Under the pieces are notes generated by a model. It ran no database searches. It saw nothing but the letters and a program-made list of their open reading frames with translations, and was not told where the DNA came from. This document shows positions 1-10,200 of a stretch of DNA of 64,000 nt, piece by piece (positions within the stretch are counted from its first letter, which is position 1; each line of letters begins with the position of its first letter). The position numbers and the translations under genes were made by a program. The DNA is from Gymnothorax reevesii. Lineage: Eukaryota > Chordata > Actinopteri > Anguilliformes > Muraenidae. Where the stretch lies: NCBI GenBank assembly GCA_029721435.1, contig CM056583.1, positions 52,245,620 through 52,309,619 of the forward strand, given 5' to 3'.

Positions 1-1879
1 TAGTAGAAATAAACTTGTGCTGGAGAGTCATTACAGCCAGCTGCTCTGGCCTCCGTCAACCTTCAGCCAGTCAATAAGCTATTATATCCATGCAAATGCA
101 AGCGCAATCGAAGAGCTGACATATCGGAATTGCATTTTTCACAGCTGCAGGGTTATACATCATTATTAGATACTGCAAACACGTCGTACAATTTTCTTTA
201 TACGTACCGATTGTTTGGCGTGATATTCATGATCAGAGGACGAGGCACAGTGGATCTGTGTGAAGGTTATGCAAACAGACTGGGTTGCTTGGTCTGGAAA
301 ATGTCAGAGGCCAGATTCACTTAATGCAAGCTAACTACACGAAATGGACTGACTGCTCAGTCCATATTGCTTAAGTGCAGGACTGAATCTCTGCACTTCC
401 TGGATATAAAACAAATGAAAAAAAATCAAATAATGAAATGTGAGGGAATTCAAGCTCACTGCTATGACATTCTGCGAATAAGACTTAAAGATATCACTCT
501 CAAATTTTTCCATGCATAGTTGCAAGTTTGGCAGTCAGAATGCTGAAATAATCTCTAATATCACTCTCTCTCCCACCTCATTAGTGTTCAGCAAAAGGTT
601 GGTTGAGGAAACAGGAGTACAAATGTTACGGGCTAGTTGGTGAGTCTTTGCAGCATACGAGGCTAAAGAAGATATTCAGATAGGATCTTTGCCTCAGAGT
701 CGAACAAGCTGAATCCGCCACGGCCCCAGCAGTCTAAAAAATGTGCACACACACATATTTGTTCCACCAAGTTTTTCCAACGGATTGCAGATGGGTAATG
801 ATTAATCAGAGAGCTAACCGGGAAGTAGTTTGCAATCCGACTGGAACGCTCTGACGCATGCTAATTGAATCAGATAATTAGAGACAGTGCGCAGTAATTG
901 GCTCATTCCCATGCAGCAGGTGGCAGGCTGCTCAGCTGTGGAATGAAGTCGCATTAGCACCATTTTTTTTTTAAAGGAAACCTCCCTTTATGCAGTTTGG
1001 AACAATTTTATTTTCTGCATATTTTCTCCAAGCAAGCAAAATAATACAGGCCAGAGACCATATGGAGAGACAAGGTCTGAACAGGTTGCTGTGGGTTGTT
1101 TGCACTGATTTTTGCATTTTGGAGGAATTGACACATCAGCGAACACATTAATTTTTCATTTTTTTCCTGGCAAACCATTGCTGTGAGTGGAGAAAACTGT
1201 TTATTACTGCTACAGACATTCAAAGTCTGAAGTATATAACAGTAAAATTAAGGCAAGTAACTTTTTCAGGTTTAGCAAAAGGAGTCTAGGGAGGAGTTTT
1301 AACACAAGTTTATTTTTAGAAAATGATAAAGAAAAATTTAACACAAATATCTGTTTGAGTGAGTGGTTATAGGGCGAGAGCCAGTAGCAGACTGTAGAAA
1401 AAGCTGGATAGGCTTGTCTATCGACTGAAGACATTTTTGCTCAAAATACTTAGAGGAAACTTGGTCATGAAATGGTCAGAAGTTAGGTAAAGAAGAACAA
1501 AGTAACTGGTGGGTAAGGGCTGGATATGGTTAAAGAGACTGGTCCATGGTCTGTATTCGGGATGGCAAGCTGAACGAGCCAGGGTACACAGGCAGGTGTA
1601 CGACCTCGAATTAGGGAGTTAGAGAGACTGGAAGAGGCCACTGGTCAGGACCACTCTGGGAAGAGATTCCCTACTAGATATTCACTTGATTTCCTCAGTA
1701 GTTAACACTGATTACGGAAGAGAATCCAGTGAAGAGGAGACATAGACCAGGAACTTGAATGCACATGACAACAATTAGCAATGGGAAACAGGTGAGAGTG
1801 GGAGCACAAAAGGGAGGGTGAAAAACAAGACAATAATTGAATAATGGGAACTAATTGGGGAAACTGAAGGAGAAACTAG
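1..1879. other. non-coding; no gene recognised
   Basis: Only short open frames (75 residues or fewer) with no recognisable domain. A POU octamer-like ATGCAAAT is at 91-98. Roughly 1250-1879 has the text-like quality of an old interspersed repeat that runs into the hairpin at 1880, but I cannot name a family. Confidence 0.6.
781..965. promoter_or_regulatory. candidate cis-regulatory segment (homeodomain and E-box motifs)
   Basis: This compact segment of non-repetitive, balanced-composition sequence holds several TAATTA/TAATTG-type homeodomain cores and a CAGCTG E-box. Such segments around NR2F1 are often conserved enhancers, but conservation cannot be judged from one sequence. Confidence 0.22.
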
Positions 1880-2019
1880 AAAGGACAGTTGGATTATGAG
1901 TGAAAACAATTAAGAAAAGCTTAGGATGAGACATTCAGGTAATCTATGATTTCAGATTACCTGAATGTCTCATCCTAAGCTTTTCTTAATTGTTTTCACT
2001 CATAATCCAGCTGTCCTTT
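1880..2019. repeat. near-perfect inverted repeat: 66-bp arms, 8-bp loop
   Basis: The left arm 1880-1945 and right arm 1954-2019 are reverse complements with a single mismatch (position 1889 T against 2011 C), separated by the 8-bp spacer ATGATTTC. Neither arm encodes anything recognisable and no target duplication flanks the whole. It could be a foldback element, a fresh inverted duplication from template switching, or an assembly chimera. Confidence 0.95.
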
Positions 2020-2219
2020 AGGTTGTGTTAGCAGAACGAAGACCATAAGTGTCAATTCTGGTAACGGTAAATTTGATGCTGACATGAGAAAATGTTTCTC
2101 TTACATGGCTTGGAAATGCTTGAAGCAGCTCGTCAGGTTTTCAGTAGAAGTAGGAGCCCCCTTGCATGACTGAGATCAGGCTTGATGCAGTGCAGAGTAG
2201 TCTATGGGTGGAATCCCAT

Positions 2220-3830
2220 ATGGAAAAGAAATAGTAAAAACTTATAAGAAGTTTCCATCACCTATAGTAGTAAATCTTTATGTTTTATATGTATTGTGCA
2301 TCTTATAAGGCTTATAAGTCTCATACTATGATAAACTCTTGAAAGTGGCCACTTTTGCATTCTTTTCATACAGCATAATAAAAAGAATTAAGTATGAATC
2401 AAGTAAAAATTATGTTTGTGGTCTATAGGGAAATTGAATGGAAAATTATGTTTTCCATACATGTTTCATATAATCTTGGTAGTTTTTAACTAGATGTCCG
2501 TTTTAAAGACATATGCTTTTCATATATGAAAAGTTACCATTATATATAGGTTTTCTGCATGTAAAGAGTACATAATTTGTAGGGAAATGATGCTTTCTTT
2601 ATATATTTTATATAAGTTTATTATGTCATCTGATTAAAATGACTAAATCAGTATAAAAAACATATATGAATATGTACCATTACATACAAGTTTTTTGTAT
2701 GTTATGGGATATGATGTCATCATAAACTATGTTTTATTTATGTTTTTCTATAAGAATTCTTATATTTTAGCCTATGATTTATTTACAATAGCAATACATA
2801 AAATTCATACTTTTATGTATGAATTTATACAATTTCATACAAGTGTATATAGTAAAAAACATATGAATCACATACTGAAGTGACATGACTTAATTTGACC
2901 CTATACTGACTGCAATTGGATCAAACTGAGTTAAAACTAGCATGGCACAGACTGCCTGGTCAGCATCCAGGACAATTAATTTCTACCATTACAATTTCAT
3001 TCCAGTTACATAAATGCAATCTGTAAATGCAGTTTTTCAATATCTGTAATACTGAAAATATGGCTGTTAGACAAACCTTTTAATTTAACAGACTTTTTTA
3101 GCAGCGAACAATTGTTACTGTGAAATAATGCTAAAATTCAGTCAGAGTATGTAAATTTCTCTGATTTTTCAATCCTATTTCTTTAGAGTTAACAAAACTG
3201 AGTTTTTACTGGTACCTCAACTGTGGAAATTCTACTATTCTACTACTGTATGAACATGGGCAAAACTAAGCGGGGCCAAGACCCGTTCACTTATGACAAT
3301 TTCCCCATAATGAGTAAAGCCAATCAGTGTGACATCATAACATTAAAAGAATTTACTTTCAGGCGGATAATGTTGATTGAGTTGCAGCAGCACAACTGTA
3401 TTTTCTGTGTTATTTATCCAAAGTTAAGGGGTTAGGTTTTTAAGCTCTTGTGATTATTATATGTCAAAACCCAGTTTTTTTTTAATTCATCTTGTGCTTT
3501 TCCATGTAATTTTATTGTAAAATTATGCTTTTTTATTTGTATGTCTTATATATGTGGGACCTCACATAAGTCTTGTAAGTGTTTTCTATAATACTTGTAA
3601 GATTTTTGTTTCACTGATGGTTGTCCAACTCATATAAGTTTGACATTACACACATCTAATAATAAGGATATTGTATGTGGAATTACTACCAAATATCGTT
3701 CTTATAAGTTCCCAAATCATACAAGTTTCATATTGTATAATTTTACTGAGGATTTTATATCTGGTTTGACCGTCTTATGTGTAACTTACAAGTTTCAGAT
3801 AACAGAGATAAAAACTTTATAAAATTTATC
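2220..3830. repeat. AT-rich segment with recurring ACTTATAAG / ATACAAGTTT motifs, unclassified
   Basis: Variants of CTTATAAG and CATAYAAGTTT recur many times, for example near 2240, 2305, 2685, 2835, 3565, 3630, 3697, 3718 and 3785, in both orientations. The spacing is irregular and the ends are not defined. This looks like a decayed non-autonomous DNA element, or two, rather than unique sequence. No open frame is convincing. Confidence 0.35.
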
Positions 3831-5639
3831 TATATCTTTTCCATGTGGGATAACAAGTTCAGATGGACTGAATGGCTTTTCTCATCATCAGTCGTTGTTT
3901 CCCCCTTGTGTTCTTATGTCTGAGTTGCCATTCTCTTCTTCTTGAGAGGTCCTTAGAACAGACTTCTTCGATTCAACGTGGCTGCCTTTTTTCATTCTGC
4001 ATCAGGAATGACACAGTTTATGGGACAAAATATTGATTTCTCGCCATTGTCCGGTAATTCATGGTGTGGGGAGAAATAAAAAGGCAGTGCAGGATTATAG
4101 GTGAAGCTTTTTGTTGCTTTAGAGGTTCTCTGTGGATGAAATGGTGGAGACTCAGTCAACTGCGCTGGATTCAAATGACCAGTGTGGCTTGGTTTCCTGC
4201 GAGTAAATCCAAGTTTAACCCTGGGTTTTCAAGTTTTTGACGGTGGTTCACTTTTTTACGGGGGTACATTGTCATGGTTACATGCCGCACGTACTGCTCT
4301 GGTGCAGATTATACTCAGCATTGACATACATTCTCAGCAGGGGGAATAGCTTATCTCTGTTAGCTTCTTGAGCCATATTTTGCTACTGCAGTCATGCACT
4401 GACAGTCCCACATACGGTTTGCATCAGATTGCATTTTTTTTGTTGCTGCAGGTAAACCTAATTTTCCTAAATTTGATTAGATTAGAATGTTATCTCTAAA
4501 ATTAGCATGACATTATGATAGCCAGCCTTTTCACTGGAAAGTTGGCTGGGGCTGTACCAGCTTTATTTTGCACAGTCTGTTGTGAAAATGCAACATAACT
4601 GTATTTTCTGCACTGAAAAAACTAATATATAATTTAAATGCCTTGTGAGAAAGGAAGCAACAAGGTTGCATTGCTGGTAAGAATTCATTTGCAAAGAAAT
4701 GAGCGGTCTGGCGACCTTTAATTCAGTACAACAGAGTGTTTGAACCGCAGTGTAAATTGTGAGGCTTTCTTTTGAACATTATTTTTTTTTTTAAATTTGA
4801 ATAAATTTTCTCAGACTCACTTCAGTTAAAATTGGATCATTTTTAAACAAACAATACCACAAATAATGAGTTAGTTGAACCATCTTCCCAATTTTTATTT
4901 TTGCTGGAGTCCATTCCAAACTCTGGTCACTCACAGGGACACAACTGTCACGAGAGGAAAAAGATGCCAAGAGGATTGGTAAGATTACACTATGTATTTG
5001 GTTTAAAAGCCCAAAATATTTTTTATCTAATTGGCCAAACCAAAGAATGTGTAAATAACGTGACTGCAATAGTCCTGCATATTATTTTGGGATTTACCTT
5101 GCAAGAGGCAGTCTTCAAAGTTTTCCAGTGGTCTTGGAACCCTTTGGTCTCTCCAAGCTTTGTTCTTTATTTCAACTTGTTGCATAGGTCATTATTTCTA
5201 AGACAGAGGGCATGTGCGAGTAAAGAAAGAGCTCAGCCAGGAATTTGATCGATTTTATGAAAAGCTTTACACTACACTTTTCCCTCTTCACCCGATTGCA
5301 GCTTCACTCAGTCTGAGTCTGTTCATCCTAACAGGTATGGAGCACTATGCACCTGCTGTTTGTTTTTTTTTTAATCTCCTTCACCTATCAAGTAATAGTC
5401 CTCTCACTCTTCAGGCCCATTGTATTTTGGCATAATCGGCAAGCTCAATTGCAAACGTGGAGACGTAGTTTATTTATTATTTTTCTTTTTTGTAACCCAG
5501 TTGGTTCTTTCAAATATTTGCACAGTAGATGCTAGTGTGTAGACACTGGGTTCTGGATGAATCCCTCAACTGCTAGCCATTACTCTGTTAATCTCTTCTG
5601 CCCTGCTCCCTCATGGAGGAGGAAATTGCCCAGTTAAAA
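3831..5639. other. non-coding; nothing recognised
   Basis: Open frames up to 115 residues occur (for example 4901-5248) but lack any domain, start context or splice pattern I recognise. No transposon ends or RNA genes were seen. Confidence 0.55.
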
Positions 5640-6066
5640 GACTTGGGGCTTTTTCACACCTAAATCATTCTGTAGACTTGGTTCAATTGGGGACTCGGTT
5701 CAATTGGATCTGCAACATTCAGATGGTCGGAGATTGCGTTCAGACTGCACTTTGTCAAACGACCTGAACTTCTTGAAAAGCGTCTTCCCCTCTTTGCCTG
5801 TGGCGGTGTTTTATCAAGAATTACTGAAGGAGAAGCTGAGACACAGAACGAAGAAGAAACATCGCTCTTCTATTCCCTTGCGTTTTAGTCCACTTCCGGC
5901 ATTTGGTTTGCCTGAAGCGGACTGAGACCTATCTTTTTAGGCGAATCAGAGTCCGCTTCTTTGATCCGCATCAGAGTTTGATTGCACATTGACACCTTCC
6001 CAAACAAATCGAAGCAAACAAACTAGAGTTCAATTCAGTAGGGCTGGTGTGAAAGCACCCTTAGTC
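5640..6066. mobile_element. non-autonomous DNA transposon (MITE) with imperfect terminal inverted repeats
   Basis: The left end GACTTGGGGCTTTTTCACAC and the reverse complement of the right end, GACTAAGGGTGCTTTCACAC, match over about 20 bp with a few differences. The GGTGCTTTCACACC-type end and internal phrases around 5945-6000 recall a widespread teleost MITE class with AGGGTGCTTTCACACC ends (recall only, not searched). The 73-residue open frame inside is accidental. The two ends lie within a few hundred bases of the next transposon remnant. Confidence 0.6.
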
Positions 6067-6189
6067 ACACAGCTGCAAGCTGAGAGTTGATTGATATGTC
6101 AGGAAGGGAAGTCCACTTGCCTAAGACTAGTGCCGCATCAAGTTTTTAACATATAGTTTTATATTTTTATCTAAACTCGTGGGGTAATT

Positions 6190-6911
6190 TCTCCTCTGCA
6201 TTTGACCCATCCTGTATGGCAGTGGGCAGCCACAGAGCAAGGTGGAGGGAGTATCATTCTCTGGGGTTGCTTTTCAGCGAATGGGCCCAGACACCTTGTT
6301 AAAGTTAATGGCATTATGAAACAGGACAAGTATATCCAGGTCCTCAGTGAAAACATCAAGCAGTCCGGTGAATAACTTGGTCTTGGGCAGGAATGGATCT
6401 TCCAACAGGATAATGATCCGAAACACTCAGCCAAATCCGTGAAGAAATGGTTGGTGGACAATAAAGTGAATGTTTTGGAGTGGCCAATCCAGAGCTCCAA
6501 CCTCAATCCTATCGAGAATCTGTGGAGGGAACTGAAGACCAAGGTCATGGCAAAGAAATCCTTAAACTTTAGGGATCTGGAGAAGTTTGCCAAAGAGGAA
6601 TGGGCCAAAATCCCAGTGGAAACATGTAGAAACCTTGTGATCAACCACAGTAAGCGTTTAGAGGCTGTAATCATGAACAAAGGTTTTGCCATCAATTACT
6701 GAGAAAAGGACATAAAAAATTCTGGACATGGCATTTTTTGTAACTCTGTCAAATAAAATACCAAAAAGTATTGTTTTTCTCAAAAAATTGTTTACTGTAA
6801 TTATTACAGCCTTACGTCAACTAACTGTGTCATTTGTGCAAGAATAAATTTGATTTGTCAAAAAATATTGCGAAAAAACCCAAAAAATGAGTAATTTTAG
6901 GCATGACTGTA
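6190..6911 (+). pseudogene. Tc1/mariner-family transposon, 5'-truncated transposase relic
   Basis: The plus-strand frame 6241-6702 reads GGGSIILWGCF, then after one in-frame TAA (6373-6375) WIFQQDNDPKHS, then SSNLNPIENLWRELK, then a normal C-terminus ending AINY and a TGA. These are the middle and end of a Tc1 DDE transposase; the N-terminal DNA-binding region is missing. The final glutamate motif PIE is kept, but the usual Asp before LNPIE is Asn. The 3' end runs to a TA at 6910-6911 through AATTTTAGGCATGACTG, a Tc1-type terminal sequence. The start around 6180-6240 has phrases of another common fish repeat, suggesting a chimeric junction. It is inactive. Confidence 0.88.
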
Positions 6912-7915
6912 GGTGCATCCCTCTGTCAGAGCATGACACAGCACAAGGTCCAAATCAACAAACTCCTTAAGGCACAAGTCATTTGGGAAAGTAGTAGCCC
7001 CTTCACGTGCTGGTAAAGAAAAAGATTGCAGCCTTCAGTTGTGTGTTGACAAACATTTGGTTCTTGCTATGGATATAGTTCAAGCGAAATGACCCTTGCT
7101 GGGCTCCAAGAACATCAAGTTGACCTACTCATTATCCCCCTTCCCCTCCCCCCACCTGAGAACCCCAGTCAGAACCCTCCAGGAGGAGGGGTACAAGGTA
7201 TGCAGTCAGCTCAAGACTTGACTCGGGGAAGAAGACGCCCTGGCTTGCATAGTCACTTGGGATATGCCATTCAAACATCTAGGCTAAACTCATGATTGGG
7301 CATGGGACACAAGGTCAGGCTTGATCACCCTGTAGCTGGCCACCTTTGATGAGGGTGTCTAGTGTTGAAAGGCTGAAATACCCCCTGATTCAAAGTGTAC
7401 ACTACTGATGATGTGTCCCAAATTGACATCCTTCCCCTGTCTGAGTTACTCCTCCCATGCCCCTCTAAAAATCAAGGCAAATCTCATGTGAGTCCATACC
7501 ATCTATTAGCACAACGGACAGTCTTAACATCAAGGATCATCCTACAAGGATGTTTTTCCCTTAGCTAATATTGAAGAGTCCCTTGACACTCTGTCAGGAG
7601 CTCGCCGGCTCTTGACCTTGGAACTGGCTGCTGGGTGCAACCAAGTACCAGTAACAGAAAAGGAAAAAAAATGAGACTGCATTCTGCACTGCCTTTATGA
7701 TTTTTGAGTGGAACCAAATGCCATTTGGACCGTGCAATGCCCTAAATACTTTCCAGAGAGGAAGGGAGAGATTGTTTGGAGATCAGCACTGTCAGTCAGT
7801 GTTACTGTACTGGATGGTGTTTTTGTTTTTTTGCTCTGTTGTAGCACAGCCTGTGAAGCATGTGGATGCTGAGCTGGGCTGCCTGCAACAAGTGGGTTTC
7901 AAAGCCAAATAGGAA
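6912..7915 (+). pseudogene. Ty3/gypsy-like retrotransposon reverse transcriptase relic
   Basis: Short motifs of a gypsy polymerase appear in order but in different frames: a KKDCSLQLCVD-like block near 7017-7050, an IEESLDTLSGARRL block near 7570-7615, LELAAGCNQVPV near 7617-7652, then FEWNQMPFGPCNALNTFQ from about 7703 on. The catalytic YLDD region is degraded to YWMV near 7810. Stops and frameshifts are numerous, and roughly 7060-7530 is not alignable by eye and may be another insertion. It begins directly after the TA end of the Tc1 relic, so Tc1 probably inserted into this older element. No LTRs were identified here. Confidence 0.75.
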
Positions 7916-8193
7916 ACATGCTCTTTCTCAAGGTTATTTCAGCTACAGAATAATAAAACTATAGTTCCAGACTAATTCACATTTGCAAATCGGCCGGGCG
8001 ATGCCCAGCTACATCACATGACCCGAAACATAAACAAACATTCCATCCTGGAACAGAAATTTCAAGGGAAAAAATAATGGCTGCTGCATTGTTGTCAGAG
8101 AAGCCAACATTTTAACTTAGTATATATATATTTTTTAAATCTTTCCTTATGCGGTATATCATAGTCATGTTGTGATTTAGTACTCTAAGTATA

Positions 8194-9490
8194 CTGCTAA
8201 AAAAAAATTAATGGAACACTTACTCAGCGCAATATAACATCAAATCCGTTAAACTTCAGGAAAATCAAACTGTCCATTTAGGAAACACAAATGATTGTGA
8301 ATCAATTCAATCTGCCTTAATGCAAATGAAATTGACAACAGGTGCAATAGAGAGACAAAAGTAAGACCACCCCCAAAAAGGAAATTGTCAGACAGATTAT
8401 CGACAGATTATTCTCTAGTTTTGTGTTCTGTTAGTGTCCTTGTCACAACTGGTAGCATGAGGCAGTACCTGCAGCCCAATCAGGTTCAGGTAGTTCAGCT
8501 CCTCCAGGATGGCACATCCATAATTACAGGTCCAAGAAGGTTTCCCAAGTCTCTCAGCACAATCTCAAAAGCATGGAGGAGATACTAGGAGACCAGCCAT
8601 TACAAGAGGAGAGCTGGACTGGGGACAGAGAAGGGCATCAGCCCAGCAGCAGGACCGGTGTCCTTTATGTAAGAAGGGACAGGAGGAGCACTACCAGAGC
8701 CCAACAAAATGACCTCCATCAGGCTACTGGTGTGCGTGTTTCTGACAAAGCTGTCAGAAACAGACTCCATGACGGTAGCATAAGTTCCCGACGTCCTTTA
8801 ATGGGACCTGTGCTCACAACCCAGCACTGAGCAGCCCAATTGGCATTCACCAGAGAACACCAGAATTAGCAGGTCTTCCATTGGCACCCCATTATCTTCA
8901 CAGATGAGAGCAGGTTCACGCTGAGCACATGTGGGAGGCATGAAAGAGTCTAGAGGCATCTTGGAGAACATTATGCTTCCTGTAACATTATCCCTCTTAG
9001 CGATGGGTCAGTGATGGTCTGGGAAGTGTGTCCTTGGAGGGTCACACAGACCTCCATGTCATCGCCAACGATACCCTCACTGCTTTTAAGTACTGGGATG
9101 AAATCCTGAGAGCGATTGTCAAGCCTAATATGGGTTCCCCCTGGTGCAGGACAATGTCCAGCCTCATGTGGCCAGAGTTCCTGGATTATGAAGGCACTCA
9201 TGCCAATGACTGGTCCTGTCCTTCTCTTGACCTAAATCCAATTCAGCAGCAATGGGACATTATATATCAGTGCATCCAATGCTGCAAAGTATCACCATAA
9301 ACTGTGCAGGAGCTCACTGATGCTTTGATCCAGGTCTGGGAGGAGATCCCCTGGGACAGTATCTACTGACTCATCAGTTCCAGACGTTGTCGGGAGTGCA
9401 TACAGGCACATTGGGGCCATGCACATTATGAGTTGCTGTGATAAAATTTACGCAAGTTGGATATGCCTGTGATTTAAATTTTTTTCTTTC
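8194..9490 (+). pseudogene. Tc1/mariner-family transposon with degraded transposase, 3' end lost
   Basis: The 5' end CTGCTAAAAAAAAATTAATG follows a TA (8192-8193) and resembles a known fish Tc1 end. Transposase pieces follow in the plus strand across frameshifts: the helix-turn-helix region VVQLLQDGTS...SLSTISKAWRRY (8487-8588), a block ending TGVRVSDKAVRNRLHDGSIS (to about 8790), SLEGHTDLHVIANDTLTAFK with YWDEIL (9030-9105), LDLNPIQQQWDIIYQCIQ (9220-9280) and the EEIPWD-like C-terminus (about 9340). The catalytic glutamate position reads PIQ, Gln instead of Glu. The element is cut at about 9490 where a different repeat begins. It is inactive. Confidence 0.85.
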
Positions 9491-9493
9491 ATT

Positions 9494-10200
9494 ATATCCC
9501 CGACCGCCGAACGGCATTTCGGGGATATTATGTTTTTGGTCCGACCCCCTCCGCCGCCACCGCCACCGCCACCGCCGCACCGCCCTACGTGTTAACGCGA
9601 TAACTTCAGTAATATTTCAATTAGAAATTTCATGTTTTGTATATAAGTAAGTCTCAAAAAGAGGAAGAACTGATTCGATTTTGGACAATTTACAATTCCT
9701 AGATTGGCTACCAGGGGCCAAAAACTGAAAAATCACAGTTTTTATCATATCTCTGGCAATATTTGTCCGATTGACCTCAAATCAAGTGCAAATGAAAGGC
9801 ATGACCAGAGGATGTGTCCCTCGATGGCATTATACCTGTTTGGTTCAAAATTTTGTCACAAGGTGGAGCTTTGTCGCATAAAATTCACCATTTTTGCCAT
9901 ATCTTTGGAACCATTTGTCCAATTGACATGAAACTATGTGCAACTGCAAGTTGTCATGACCTCACAACATGTCACCTGATGACATCATCCCTGTATGGTT
10001 CAATATTTTGCCACCAGGTGGCGCTTTGTGATGGAAAATGACCATTTTGGCCATATCTTCAGAACCATTTGTCCGATTGACCTGAAATTAAGTTCAAATG
10101 AAAGTCTATTCCAGGTCCATTCAAGGATTGGGGAATTGGAGGATTGGTGGTGTTCCGGGATATACCCCAAGTCGTCGCCTCCGACGGCATAAGCCTAGTT
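9494..10200. mobile_element. unclassified non-autonomous element with three ~152-bp internal tandem repeats
   Basis: The left end has a hairpin: ATATCCCCGA (9494-9503) faces TCGGGGATAT (9519-9528). This is followed by a CCGCCACCGCC-type run. The right end near 10155-10200 carries related GGGATATACCCC and CGACGGCAT phrases in inverted sense. Between them the phrase ATTTGTCCGATTGACCT recurs at about 9761, 9913 and 10067, giving periods of 152 and 154 bp, with GGTGGCGCTTTGT also recurring. No protein is encoded. It has replaced the end of the preceding Tc1. Confidence 0.6.

Noticed and set aside
5704..5925. 73-residue frame inside the MITE
   Set aside because: It lies within a non-autonomous element and has no domain.
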